Of a stretch of DNA of 64,000 nucleotides, positions 22,479 through 34,440 are shown piece by piece. This DNA is from Hysterangium stoloniferum (taxonomy: Eukaryota; Basidiomycota; Agaricomycetes; Hysterangiales; Hysterangiaceae): assembly GCA_015178975.1 (NCBI GenBank), contig WHVD01000238.1, positions 38,385-102,384 on the forward strand, written 5' to 3'. Both the position numbers and the translations under genes were made by a program. Positions within the stretch are counted from its first letter, which is position 1. Each line of letters begins with the position of its first letter. A model generated the notes under the pieces. It made no database searches. It was not told where the DNA came from and was given only the letters and a program-made list of their open reading frames with translations.

Positions 22479-24852
22479 CTAGACTGTCAAACAATTGCAT
22501 CATGTCACAGCATCCTCAAACCAAGCCCAAATTCCTAACTTCAAAAGGATTCCCTGAACTCAGACTACTGACCCCTCCATCCTCACTACCACCAGCCTTA
22601 TCACCTCAGCTTGTACAGACAACATTGAGCAAGGCTGGGGTAACTCAAAGTCCTCCTCATTGATGAGACAAGCCCTGTTGGTGAGCACATGGGATGATGC
22701 CCACCATGCCTGGAACTCTCCCACAGAACCCTTTTCTCTCCTATCCCCAAGGAGGAGGACAATTGTCAATGATGGGATGAGAATTTCCACAACAAGATGT
22801 GAGAGGAGTTAAAGGAGCTCAAGAGAAAGAGAAGAGCAGAATATAGGGACAATTAGGAGAAGAGGGGCACCAGGCTAGGGACTCTGGAGAATATCTGAAA
22901 ACTATTAAGTATACCAAATTCTAATATACTCTAAAGGTCATTTAAACATCTGGGAAGTGATTCAAACATAATTTGGTTTTTAAAACTTTCAAAAAGTTTT
23001 AAACTCTCTTGTACATTACAAACTAAAGAATCTTTCCGGACACAAGTAGACAATAAAAAAAATTAGTAGTTTGAAACACTAATACTTTTAAAAAATAGAT
23101 ACCTTTAGATAGTCCATTCCAATGTATGTATATCATTGGCACCTCTAAATACATATGTATTACTTCGGAATGGATCTGTCAATCTGAACAGATTTCTACT
23201 TGATTCAACATACCTAGAATATATAGGTGGTTTCACTTAATAAAGAAGGCCATAGGATGAAAAATTTCCAATGACATCTCACATATTTTACTAGGAAATA
23301 ACTACAGTTTAGTTTTTAAAAAACAAATTAACAACAAAAGTATTAGCAAGTATTGGGAAACTATATACAACAGGTTCTATTAATTGATTCTGAATTGTTT
23401 AGGATGTAATATGGAGAATTGTTTCTTATGGTTGGTGGCTAACAATATAATAGTCTCAGAATAGATACTGCTATTTAAAGATGGAGTTTTGTAGCAATTT
23501 TGCTTTTATTAGTAAACATTTGATATTATAATGATTACGGACAACCTCCTCTGTCAAAACAAGAAAGGAGAGAGGAGAGGAAGAGAGAGGGTGATACTGT
23601 ATGACTCCCATTGTAATTGCTCCACCCACTGGACAGAAATGGGTTGACTTTGTCAAGACTGACACTAGCAACAAGGGAATGCCATGCATCTGAAGTGTTG
23701 GAAGCAAGAGCCAGGAGGAAAAGGATGGTACTATGTTCTATTATTGGGAACTGGTTAGGAGAATCAAATTGTGACAAATTAGTCTGAGGTGAGGAGATGG
23801 AAACAAATTGCCCCCACAGCTCCCCTGTCAATGTGGGCCCATAGAAAGATCTTATCAAATGGACCCTGTGGATTTATCTTCCAACACCAATGAGAGTCAG
23901 CAAGATGATCATGTGTATGGAGTCATATACTTGGGTGTGGACTGTCACAAAGGGTTCTTACTCCCAGAGTTAATTCAGTCCATAACTAGTGATCCCAACC
24001 AATGAAGGAAGCTACAACCATCAGTCAAAGTTTGGAGGGGGTATTGCCCAAACAAGGTCATGACTATGTCACAACCCAGTACTTCAACATTGACCCCTTC
24101 AACAATCCCTCCCCATCTTATTCCCTTCACTGCACAAGAATCACCCCATCACAACTCTCCCAACTACTTTGACCCATCCTCCTGTGCCTCCTTCACCACC
24201 TCATCACATCTGATCACCAAATCCCCTGAGGATTCACTGCATTCCTAAACCCTCTCCCCCACATCAGACTAACCCACCCAAGCCATCCCCTTCCTCCTAT
24301 GTATGTCTCCATAGGGAGCCCAATCCAGCTCCCTCACAATAAACCCATGGAGGTTGAGCCATGTAATGAGGATCCAATGAGCCAGTCTATCCCAATGAGT
24401 GAGAAGGTGAAAGGGAAACAAAGGGCTGTTGCCCACAAGATGGAATTCATTTCCAGAATCCCCAGACTTCCCCTGCTGTCAACCCTATCCATGAACTTTC
24501 CCCCCACTGACACTGTTATCTTCTAAGGAGACAGATATCCTTACCTGACCCCCCCCAACTGGCTGGATACATATTGCAATCAACTATCCATCTGTACAGT
24601 TTACTGTCAGAAGAGTAGAGATGCTGTTGGGACAAGTCATGCAGCAACCATTGCTCAGGGGAAGTATACAGGGTTACAGTGGAGCAACTGCATCAATGGA
24701 CACTATGGTGGACTTCTATCTGCTTGTTGATGGTGCAACTGAAATGGAGTGATTGGGTGAGGACATTGAGAGAGTCAACTATCAATGTTTCAACAATTGT
24801 CTGTGAATCCATCCTGCTTTCCCCCAGAAGGCTTAGCCATACTCCCCATTGG
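22479..24852. other. Gene-free, repeat-like stretch
   Basis: No gene is recognised. Short Ser/Pro-rich frames occur at about 24,060-24,530 on the plus strand, including a KVKGKQRA stretch. They are interrupted and have no domain. CG dinucleotides are rare. It is probably an old unclassified element. Confidence 0.35.
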
Positions 24853-26526
24853 TGTTAAGTTCTGGATCTCTGGGCAGATTTTCTGGTAAATATTCCAGAC
24901 ACTTCCCAGAATGTGTCCACAGAGTTCCTAAGGATTAGTCTGGGAGTTTCTGAAGATTAGTCTGGGGAGTATCAGAATATTACTAGAGTAGAGGATGGAC
25001 TTGGCTTGTTAAGTTGTGTACACGGAGGGTTTCCAGAGAAACCCATGGGAAAGCCTAGGACTTGGCTTCAGCTTATAGGCTGCACCATCACAAGATCATC
25101 TTGTCCAATTTCAAATGAGTGGATGGGAATCCCAGGGAGTCCAGGTGGGGTTCATGGGTTGAGAGGTTGGGGGTCAAGATAGATAAGTCGGAGGTCGAGT
25201 GATAGATGGGTCAGAGCCCATGGGCTCTGACAAGTAAGAGCAGTGTGTTTCAAAGAGGATAATAGAGCAGAAAATATACTAAGATTACTGGGGGGAATCT
25301 AAGCTGATTTTCTGACTGGATTGTATGTACAACATCTGCCAGACTATATAGACTGTGGAATGAATAACATACCAAATCCAGTAATAATGAAACTAAACTA
25401 GCAAAATAAAACAAGATAAATAAACACCAAAATTGGTGTTAGGAATGGAATGGAGCAGAGTGGAGTCCAAATCGTGACAGGTCGTAAAACCATAATGGGA
25501 ATGGGGCAGGAGCGGAGTCCAAATTGTGTCAGGTCATTTAACCATAATGGGAATGGGGCTCAGTTAGAGAGCCGACAGGTTTTCCAAGCGGGGTTGGTGA
25601 CTGGTGCATGGGACAGGGTTGGAGATAGACAAGAATGGAGTCCGGCAGGTATTCTGGTGACTGATACATGAAGTAACGAAGGTCGAGTGTGGACAAGTCT
25701 GACATACAGAGTCCAGCAGGTATTCCAGTAAACTGATAATTGGTGCATGTAGGGTGCGGGTGCGTATAAGTTAGTACCTGGAGTCCGGTGGGATTTCTGG
25801 TCGTAACAGTCTTCAGCTTATGTGCTGCACTTCATACACTCACTCAGGTGTCCATATTTCAGAGAGCAGATATATGCTAGAGTGTTTATGGATACTCAGA
25901 GTTCCAGAGAGTTCCTTATATCTGGAGTCTGGAGAGTTCTGGATATTGAGTGTACAAAAAGACAGAAGGGATAGGAAACTAAGTTGAGAGTAAAACTAGT
26001 TTGAGATTAAAACTGAGGAGTAAGTACATGACTATGGAAGACTATATAGATGTTCCAATAATGGTGCTACAAGTCTAGGAGTATAATAAGACCTATTTGG
26101 AACTGTTTAAACTAAGCATATAATAACAAGTCAGATAAATCAGGATACAAGTATGGGGACAGATCAGGGAATAAGGGCAAGAACAATAAACAAACAAATG
26201 AACATCTGTCAACCAGTCAGTTACCAAATGTGGAACAAAGGAAGCAAGTCAGAATATCCACAGATATCCAATACTATCTGGAAATAAATCCTAACACTAT
26301 AATGACTAAGTGTGCATATTTCCATGAAAGCCATGGGTTCCAGGCATGTCAGAATATTGGCATAGAGAAGTGACAAGGGTTGATGAGGGTGATCAAGTGA
26401 AGGTTGGGTCATGAATTAAAGATGTATATAGAACAAATGTGAGAAGTCCAGCTCAGGAAATGACCAAGGACATATGGAGATGCTGGCTGGGAAATGGCAG
26501 AGTCCAATGGGTTCTGGGTCATAACA
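24853..26526 (-). mobile_element. LTR3-type LTR split by an LTR2 insertion
   Basis: The outer ends are TGTTAAGTTCTGG (24,853) and GGTCATAACA (26,526). Parts of the interior match LTR3 in reverse (GTTACCAAATGTGGAAC, AACAAACAAATGAAC). The LTR2 at 25,007-25,808 splits it exactly inside the core motif: GGACTTGGCT at 24,997-25,006, and the continuation CTTCAGCTTATGTGCTGC from 25,811. Confidence 0.7.
25007..25808 (-). mobile_element. Solo LTR, family LTR2, inside an LTR3-type LTR
   Basis: The 802-bp unit starts TGTTAAGTTG and ends GTCGTAACA. It matches the other LTR2 copies in order, with the inverse core motif at 25,058-25,076. The flanking pentamers are GGCTT (overlapping the first base) and GTCTT, a 4-of-5 target duplication. 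Confidence 0.8.
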
Positions 26527-27412
26527 GGAGGTGCCTAGTCAAGGGCAGAATACCAGAATGGGATTTGAGTTGAAGGATACTTGAGGGATGAGGGTCAGGT
26601 TCAGGTGGATTCTGGATCTTGATACTAGTTCAGAAGATAGTTTGGAACCTGATATGATGTCCAGGAAATATGTACTCCATGGAGTCTCTGGGAATGGATC
26701 TTCACAATCAGCAACTTCATAGACTTGCTAGAGGAGCTGCTATTGAGACAGAAAATGCAGGGATGTCTCCCTACCAGCATCATGGTAAATTCCCAACTAC
26801 TATCTTCATCATCCCACATGTCTGAATCACTGACCTCTCGAGCTCCCCTTATTGCACAAATTGCTTCAACCCTACATATCTGAGCAAATCTGACCCATCA
26901 TCCAGATGTGACAAAAAGCTTACAGGTGCTGGGCATCTGCTTTGTTTACACTTGAGCAATTACTTACAACCAATGTGATTTGGAATGCAACAAAATAATA
27001 GAGTCATTCCAAAACAAATGTGCAAGTTGGGTAGACATAATCAATGCAATTAGGAGGCTCTTATTGAGATGCTTGGGAAGGGGTCCCCAACATCCTGTAA
27101 TGATACACCTTACATAGCTCTTCAAACTGGGGGACACTGTGAGGGGTACCACTCCTGGACAAGAGACCTAGTAATCTGCAACTCCTATATTTTATCTATT
27201 TTCTTATATTTTTTCTAATATTTTTTTCATTTAAGATATTCTTCAAATATCTAGCCTCACCTTAGTTTGAAGGTCTATATACACTTGTGGGATGTAGATA
27301 CTTATGGGCATATAGACTCTTGTACATGCACATTGGATACATGTATACTAGCGGGCAAAATAAATGCCAGACACACTTTCACCCAGAAACCCCACCTGCA
27401 AGAGCTGCAAGT
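26527..27412. other. Gene-free stretch
   Basis: I see nothing that can be named here. Open frames are short and on both strands, and no repeat family of this window matches it. Confidence 0.35.
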
Positions 27413-28205
27413 TGTTATGACCATGTTGCAACCCGAAGGTAACACTACTAGCTTACAACACCAAGTTATCATTCAGATCCTCATATCAGAACCATCAGTA
27501 TACCCGACACTGATGTATACCTTCATGGTGATCAACACTGCTTACAACCCTGTCAAGTTACATATACTATCTGGTTATACTTTGATATGTCCTTTTATCC
27601 TTTTGATGATCTGTTTCACATATGCCTGTATATATACCTGTAACTCATGGACTGTTTCTTTTTTCATAGTTACTGCCCTTGGTTATTCACAGTGTCCAAC
27701 TTTATTGTAACCTTCCTGTTCTTGGTCAAGTTTATTTGTCTTTGGGGTATTTCCACTCTTCCCTTAGTTAGTATTTTCTATATGCTAATAACTTGTATAT
27801 AAACCCACTGTAATGTAGCTACTAAGCAATCAGAATATCAACTTAGATACACCTCTAGTCTCTGACTCCGCCATCCAATCTCACATCCTCTGCATTCTGA
27901 TGCCATCTGATTTCACGATCTCTGCATTCTGATGCCATCTGATTTCATGACCTCTGCATTCCAATGCCATCTGATTTCATGACCCAACCTACATTTACAA
28001 CTTCAACCTCGACTTCAACATTTGTCACTTCAGTTTCTGACTGTTCGCATATGGCTTGGTTTCCAATCACTGAGTATTACCCTATACATTTGAAATTTAA
28101 GGACATTTGATAGTACCTTTGTGAGGGTGCTGCACATAAGCTGAAGCCAAGTCCTTCCATTCAGTCCCCATCAGTTCCCTGAACATCCCGTTCCAGTTCT
28201 TAACA
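27413..28205 (+). mobile_element. Solo LTR, family LTR1, with internal 32-bp tandem repeat
   Basis: The 793-bp unit starts TGTTATGACC and ends AGTTCTTAACA. CAAGT flanks both ends (27,408-27,412 and 28,206-28,210), a perfect duplication. The core motif is at 28,136-28,154. Three tandem copies of a 32-base unit beginning CTCTGCATT lie at 27,888-27,983 and explain its extra length compared with other LTR1 copies. Confidence 0.9.
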
Positions 28206-29093
28206 CAAGTTAAGGTTTGGGTGTCATGTCAACTACCTTTTACTTCAACAAGTCAATCAATCCTCTATTAAAATGAACAATAGATTTTTGTGACACAACA
28301 TAAAGGTGGAACAAAAGAACAATAAAACAAAGGGACAAGCTAACAACAATGAGGTGGCTTAACTGGTGTAGCACATTGTGCATGCTCACATAATCCATTA
28401 TTCCAACATCCTGTTGTCTATGAAACATTTCTAGTACATTCTATACAATTTCCCTATTGTTACCATTTTTCTTTTGTTCTTAGATAGCTTAAATACAAGC
28501 CATCCTAGTTAGCATCACCTCAGCTATTTGGCATACTGCGTGCAAATACTGAGGTGAGATAGTAATCATTACCTTTATCTAGTCTGTTACTTACTTTCAC
28601 TACCTAGTTCATATTCTTGTATCTAGGTAATCAATCTAGCTATTTGGCATACTGGGTGCAAATACTGAGTTCATATTCTTGTATCTAGTTCTAGCACTCA
28701 TTCTCACAGTATAACCTTTGGAAAACAGAAGTTGTTACCTGCTCATTGATGACCCAGTAGAGAAAGAGAACATAGCAGAAGCCAATAGAGAGATTAAGCT
28801 CTCCACATTCAGATGTCTTCTAGTGGACTCCTCTTGTGCTCCTCCAGACCATTTGGAAATGCTCCCAGTACACAAATTTGTGGACCTACTTGAAACATTG
28901 TTACCACTGCCAGAGAGTGATAATCCTGAGCAGCCACCAGCTTCACTGTCATGTTCACCCACTGTGCCAGTCTCCCATGGCCCCTCCCATTACACAACTT
29001 GCTCCAGATGAGGACCAAATATGCTCCATCATCTGAATTCAACAAATGGCCTATAGTCACTGGAGTGTTGCTATGCACAAGCTTATGCTCAAT
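28206..29093. other. Gene-free stretch with a local duplication
   Basis: A segment of about 32 bases (AGCTATTTGGCATACTG, then GTGCAAATACTGAG) occurs at about 28,518 and again at about 28,638, with the trailing TTCATATTCTTGTATCTAG also repeated. A plus frame at 28,718-29,011 and an overlapping minus frame at 28,809-29,096 show no domain. No gene can be supported. Confidence 0.4.
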
Positions 29094-29579
29094 CATACAA
29101 GATCAGTTTTGACAATATATTGACTTGACTTTCCTTTGACTTTCCTTCAACTTTCACTTGACTTTTTCTTCGACTTTTTTTCCAACTTAATTTCTGACTC
29201 AACTTCCAACTTGTCTCAGATTAACACCATTCATTATTTCATACATGATTTCATTCTTAAGTCATATTACAGACATTCACTGACATTCAAAAACATAAAA
29301 GGCCAGGCAATGAAAGGAGTGAGGGAAGTCAGTCAGAAAATACTGACATGAATTGAATTTTCTCAACAGTTCTTGAATAGTAGTTGAAGAGTTTTCTATA
29401 ATGTTAAGAATCAAATGCCTCATTCAATGAAGTATCAATTCATCCTGATGATAAAGTGTGAGCTTATATTAGGACACAAAGGCTCACAGATTATTGAGTC
29501 AGAAATTAAGTTGGAAAAAAGTCAAAGTCAAAGTCAAAGGAAAGTCGAGTCAAAATATTGTCAGAACTGATCTTGTATG
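29094..29579. mobile_element. Non-autonomous element with long inverted repeats
   Basis: The 486-bp unit has ends CATACAAGATCAG and the inverse CTGATCTTGTATG. The arms of about 85-110 bp contain repeated GACTTT/AAAGTC words. Both flanks carry GCTCA close to the ends, a possible imperfect target duplication. It has no reading frame. It is a foldback or MITE-type element of unknown superfamily. Confidence 0.65.
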
Positions 29580-29639
29580 CTCATGACAGTTTGCTTACAT
29601 ACATTATTGTGGTTTGGATATGATTTTGTTGGGCCAAAA

Positions 29640-29882
29640 ACCCTAACAAAATACAAGATTTTGCCAGAGTTTTCCTATTCAGAAAATCCGCCAAAATTAG
29701 TTTATTTCTGATGATGTTTTCCCAGAATTTCCTCCCACAGATGTTTACAGTTTTCAAATATGATATTTCACCTCGGAAAAACCTACTAAAACTTAATTTT
29801 CAAACAATGCTTAAAAAATATGGTCAAATATATTAAGATTTTTGGAAGATTTCCGACTCCAAAAACCTTGGGATGCCTCTAG
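29640..29882. mobile_element. Diverged partial copy of the 374-bp MITE
   Basis: The right part matches the MITE at 5460-5833: CTACTAAAACTTAA, then AGATTTTTGGAAG, then AAAAACCTTGGGATGCCTC, then TAGTG. The left arm is only weakly similar. It shows that the MITE is a multi-copy family. Confidence 0.6.
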
Positions 29883-30278
29883 TGTCTCAAACTCGTTACT
29901 TACCAGAAAATTGGGGGCAAATTCATCAATGTAATACATTTTCCTCACCCATTATTTTGCACAAAGATCCAGAAACGTAGTGCATACTGCCACTTTAAGT
30001 TCCAAGTCCCATCAAGTTGCTACTTCAGATCTTCCTTTGTTCTTTTTGGCAGCATCGATCACATACATAGGTTGATGTGTTGTCCGCCACTGGTGTGTAT
30101 TAAATGGGACCCTGGCTAGGTGTAATTCAGATACCACTCATATAAAGGTTGTTTTGTGCAGAAAAAAGGGGTATCTCGCTACTTTCACTGTATAAAACAA
30201 AAAAATGACTTAACAACAAATACATCTAAAGCTCGTTCACAAGAAGTTGTTTTCCGCTACATCCAAGTCGTGTCCTTT

Positions 30279-32452
30279 CTATCGAGTAGCCATGCTCTTT
30301 CTGATCACCTTCTCATGAGAACTAGAGCGAGGTAAGATGTTGCATTCGAATGCAAACGGACGGCTGAAGTATATCGTTATTTAATATTGATTGTAATGCC
30401 TTGAGATCAATCAGAGCTAGTTGGACTCACGACATGAGCCCTGAGATAAATGTATCTTCAGTAGGGCAACCCTTCCCAGGAGCGGGCGTAATTGTGAACG
30501 AGTGCAAAATAGATGCAATAAACATAAATAAGACATCCTGCGCAATACCGCGAGCTGGACAGATTCTGAAAATATGTCGTTAATTTCGACAAACGAATGT
30601 GGGATTAGGAATATGACTACCTTTTACCAAATCCAAACGCCTGTTCAGGGTCCTTAACGCCTTTGACGAGAAATCGTTCAGGACGGAATTTATCAGGATC
30701 AGGACCATAGGCCGTTTCTGAGTGAAGTAATTCCCTAGAAAAAAGTATCGAGTGAGATATGGCAGATGCAATCAATCAAAATGACATCAGACCACGCATT
30801 TCCGAACACAAGTGTCCCTGCGGGGAGGAAATAATTCCCAATGACGTCATCCTGTGACAAACGATGTGGAAAGGCGAGAGGCGCAACAGGATGCCATCGA
30901 AAGACCTCTTTGCACAAGGCAGTAATGTATGGAAGATTTTGACGGTCTTCGAATGTAGGGAATCGATCTAATCCGACAACTTTGTCAAGTGTCTTCTGGG
31001 CAGTTGATTGCACTTCGGGATATAGAATCATGGCCACGATGAATATTTCCATTGCACAGTGAGTCTAAAAATTTCACATCAGGTGGATTGGCGGAATTTG
31101 GTAGGGCGTGATGCACGTACCGTATCCGCACCTGCAAAAAATGCGCTTCCTGCTACATTGCGAATGACCTGTTCTTGGTCAGGCGTTGCATCTGAGTCAA
31201 CTTCTAGGTCGTCCAGCATCGCCGCAGTCACTGAAGAAGGAGCGTCACCGGAGCTCTAGGTAACGGACAAAATCAGAATGTGATGTTCCACATCAAACAC
31301 TATAACTAACAAGCATGTCTTTTACCGCTTTGAATGGGACTTCGACCATGTCTAGCATCACTTTGCGACCTGCCTTGGCTTCCTTTTGAAAGCCCGCACC
31401 AGGCATCCATTCCGGGATATATTTTACTGTGGCGACACCGACTAGTCCTTAACGAGAGGCAAAAAAGATATAGATGTGTAACTCACGAATTGGGAGTACG
31501 TCCACGAGAAATGCTCCAGGCTGTGCAGTGCGAGCGACTAAAGTGACAGCCGCTTCGGCCAAGTTAAGGTATGGATCATTTTCTGGGAGCACAGTAATGC
31601 CGTAGGTGCTCTGAAAATATCAGATTGAGTTCCAGGGAGGATCTCGTAGTGTTTCGATAATACTCTGACCTCTAGAATGAGTGCACCGGCGGCGTACCGG
31701 ATATGGTCCGAAAATGCACCTGGGGAAACCAGAAGGCGTTGTAGCAGATCCCTAACGATGATAAATTTCAATAATACAAGACGTCGTGTTTGGATACAAC
31801 CGACTTTGTGTATTTACTTTGACCCGACCTCCAGAAAGTATGAGCCGAAGAGAGGAACTGTTTATTTAGTATTTGACGATGCTTGCGCCAACGTTCTCCG
31901 TACGGCATTGCCGGTATACCCCAGTCAAATTTCATGCTGTAATAGAGAAAAATGTTTAGGGTGGCCGCGGGGCCATGAAATATGAGAAATGAATTCACAG
32001 GTCGCAAAGCATAGGAAGCTGAGGTCTGTCAGAGTATATTGATGAACGTTTCTCAAACAGTTCAGAAACGAGTTCTTTAGAGTTGACGAAAGCGATGGAT
32101 GTGCCCAAGATATTAACATAAACCAAATCCCCTGAAAAGAGTATGAATCACTAGGACTTCAAGATGATTCAGGAAATAGGTCATACCGTATGACTGTGCC
32201 CAATCTTTATATGTCTTCCATTCGAGGCTTTTGGGGAGATCAAACAAATTGCCGATAATGGGATATCCAGGCGGGCCAGGTGGAAGACTGAGTCCTGTGA
32301 TATGAACGAGTTATATTGTTTGCATCTTCTGGATGCCGAAAGTTTTATTGACCTTTTGGGACTCTCCTCCGCCGCAGCAAATAAGCAGCCAAGGCAACAA
32401 ATAAAGCGATGACTACGTAAACATTGGCCACCAAGAAACTCCAAATCCTCAT
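30279..32452 (-). CDS. Cytochrome P450 monooxygenase, apparently intact
   Basis: This is a membrane-anchored heme monooxygenase, about 498 residues in 12 exons with 11 short GT-AG introns. The start at 32,452 gives MRIWSF and a transmembrane anchor ending in an RRRR stop-transfer cluster. The proline-rich hinge LPPGPPGYPIIGN follows. Motifs in order are the C-helix WRKHR (about residue 130), the I-helix AGADT (about 293-297), the K-helix ExxR as EVFR (about 350-353), the PERF-type segment FRPERF, and the heme loop FGFGKRICPAR with the axial cysteine near residue 428. The last exon gives RPFAFECNI and ends at 30,279. Several donors are weak (for example GTCGGG, GTCAAT), so two junctions are uncertain. 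Substrate is unknown; fungal P450s of this build act in secondary metabolism or xenobiotic oxidation, with electrons from an ER reductase. I cannot assign a CYP family. Confidence 0.88.
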
Positions 32453-33064
32453 CGCGTTTTTGGTGGGCTGGAGAGAGTAAGTAGTGCATCCGGAGACACA
32501 AATGACGGCGTTTTTATGTCTATGTCTCTTTCGCCCGCTGGCTTATACGTCACCAAATTAAAGCAGGAAACTCATCTGCCAGTGTTGAGAACGCCGATCA
32601 GGTGTTTCTGAGAAGAATGGTTGGTTAATAGTTGACGGATATGTCGGTCTTCCATCGACACCGAGTGTCGGGACGAAGCCCCAGTTAAGCTTCCGAGGCG
32701 GGCTCGGGGACAGTGCCGCGCAGGATGACCTCAAAACGCCAAAAACACATTTGACTAGCATAAAATAGATATAATTTTGTATACATTCTTCATTGTGTAT
32801 ATGTGTAATGTGCACCCTTTTCTAAGAGCATATATCGTTTAATATGGTATTTTGAGTATTACCATTCAAAATATAACTATGTTCTAGTTTGAAGTCAACA
32901 GGTGTGTTCGCGGCAATCGCCCACCCGTCGCTACCGCACGCCGGCTGAACTGTAGACTCAACGCAAGTACGCAACTGCAAATCGGTCGAAATTATAGACC
33001 GAACTATGCAAAGGAACTGCGTGCCGGTCGCCCTACCGTCTGGTGATTTTCGCTGCTCAGGTTG

Positions 33065-33256
33065 ATGCCCAAGTGTGCAAATACATCTTGCAAAATGGAC
33101 CCGGATGTCATTGTGCAGGTGACTGGAATAGAATTAAAATGCAAATTATGCCAAAGTTACGAGAATTTAGAGAATAGAATCTTAAAAGATTGTGTGGGTG
33201 ACTGTGTCGTGATAAGATCAAACAAAGGTGTGAGATACCTCCTTCCGCTCAGCTAG
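33065..33256 (+). CDS. Small cysteine-containing ORF of unknown function
   Basis: This 63-residue frame lies in the insertion unique to copy B. It shows CxxxxC near the start (KCANTSC) and CxxC later (KCKLC), a spacing that could bind one zinc ion. I recognise no family. It may be a chance frame or a piece of an element; the CTAGC-rich repeat starts just behind it. Confidence 0.25.
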   Translation: MPKCANTSCKMDPDVIVQVTGIELKCKLCQSYENLENRILKDCVGDCVVIRSNKGVRYLLPLS

Positions 33257-33277
33257 ACATTGTCCCAGCAGGCCATA

Positions 33278-33480
33278 TCAGGAAAGTGGGAAGATCAGTG
33301 AGTATGCCGTCTATATTGTCTAGAGCCATCTAGGAGAGCTAGCTAGCTCGGCTAGAATCGGCTAGACACACTACTTTTGCGAAATCCCAATTTACTAGTC
33401 GGTATAAAAACTTACTATAGACCTAGGGAGTCTACATGATGGGAGTAGACATACCCAAACCCCTGATGCAGGGATCATGT
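33278..33480. repeat. CTAGC-rich dispersed repeat
   Basis: It is the inverted counterpart of about 3312-3538. Shared words include AGTGGGAAGATCAGT and CTAGAGCCATCTAGGAGAGC. It is absent from copy A of the duplication, so it arrived after duplication or was lost from A. Confidence 0.6.
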
Positions 33481-33795
33481 GGCACTCCCCCCTAGACCCA
33501 AACCACATTATATCTTTTGGTGGCACTCTAATTAGCCTCTCTATCCATCCATTGTTATTGAGCATTGTTTCTTTTTAGTTATTCTACACCTCTGTAAGAG
33601 TTGTGAGAATCTCTTGCTTTGGAAAGCTCATCGTTTTTGAAACTAGTACCACTGGTGTTCACAATTGTACTGGCAAGATCATATTCTCCACATGTAAGTA
33701 ACCAGCGACAAAATTAGGAAGCAACCCCATCAGCTTCCAGCCTCTTGAAATAGTGATGTGGTTGAGCTTGACGCATCATGTCACGTGCCTCCTTC

Positions 33796-34291
33796 TTTTT
33801 TTTTAATACATTTATATGCATCGCATAACTAAGATACATAGCAGTCAGGGTAAAGGTGCCCTAAAGGTAGGTAGAGGAGAAAGGTATAGAAGTAGTGGGT
33901 TGGGGGGCAGGAGGGTCAAGAGAAGGAGGGGGAAAGGCAGGGAGGATAGAGAAAGGGCCTGGGGAGAACTGACAAAGTTGCAAGGGGGTTGTTGAATGAG
34001 CAATGGTTGACTTGGATAAACTAATATCTTACTGATGACTAACCATCTCAGTAGTGACTGGTTCCTAACAGAACTACTCTTAATGGCCTGATAGCTCAGG
34101 GGTTAAGAGCACTAGACATGTAATCCAGACATAGTGGTTTGCTGGTTCAAATCCAGCTCAGGTCAATACTTTTCACCCTATTATGTAATTCTTACAGGGG
34201 TGGGGTGGTGCTTATGTCTTATGGAAGGCATTGGAGGTGGCAATAAATTCAGCCAGCACTTCAAGGCCTTTGTGGGTGCTGAGGATGATGT
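33796..34291 (-). mobile_element. Retroposon-like insertion with poly-A tail and 11-bp target duplication
   Basis: It begins with a run of T (a poly-A tail on the minus strand). It is bounded by GTGCCTCCTTC (33,785-33,795) and GTGCCTCTTTC (34,292-34,302), 10 of 11 identical. Copy A of the duplication has the site without the insert. Poly-A plus a long target duplication is the mark of LINE-type target-primed insertion. It contains a tRNA-like sequence in the antisense direction. Confidence 0.6.
34085..34164 (+). tRNA. tRNA-like sequence (Thr-UGU-like), probably a pseudogene
   Basis: It is 80 bases with pairing acceptor arms (GGCCTGA and TCAGGTC) and a D arm GCTC/GAGC. The T arm GCTGG/CCAGC has loop TTCAAAT. 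A-box TAGCTCAGGGG and B-box GGTTCAAATCC fit the polymerase III consensus, and TTTT follows at 34,170. The anticodon loop reads CATGTAA, giving UGU, but the invariant U before the anticodon is A, the stem has one mismatch, and the variable region is 12 bases. This fits a decayed tRNA copy inside a retroposon better than a working tRNA gene. Confidence 0.55.
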
Positions 34292-34336
34292 GTGCCTCTT
34301 TCAGTGTTATCATGGCATGGGTACTGAACATTGCTC

Positions 34337-34440
34337 ACTTGGGTATTCAGAGTGTGGGTACTCTGGGCAGGCTATTCTCTTCTCACTGAAACAAAGAATA
34401 GCCTGCCCAGGATACCCACACTCTAAATACCCATGTGGGT
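34337..34440. repeat. Inverted repeat (copy B of the palindromic element)
   Basis: It is the counterpart of 16,924-17,050. The arms contain TGTGGGTACTCTGGGCAGG and the inverse CCTGCCCAGGATACCCACA around a short loop. Confidence 0.65.

Noticed and set aside
27888..27983. CRISPR-like array
   Set aside because: The three 32-base units are directly adjacent without spacers, lie inside an LTR, and the genome is eukaryotic.
34085..34164. Functional tRNA-Thr gene
   Set aside because: The base before the anticodon is A instead of the invariant U, the anticodon stem has a mismatch and the variable region is too long; kept only as a tRNA-like sequence.
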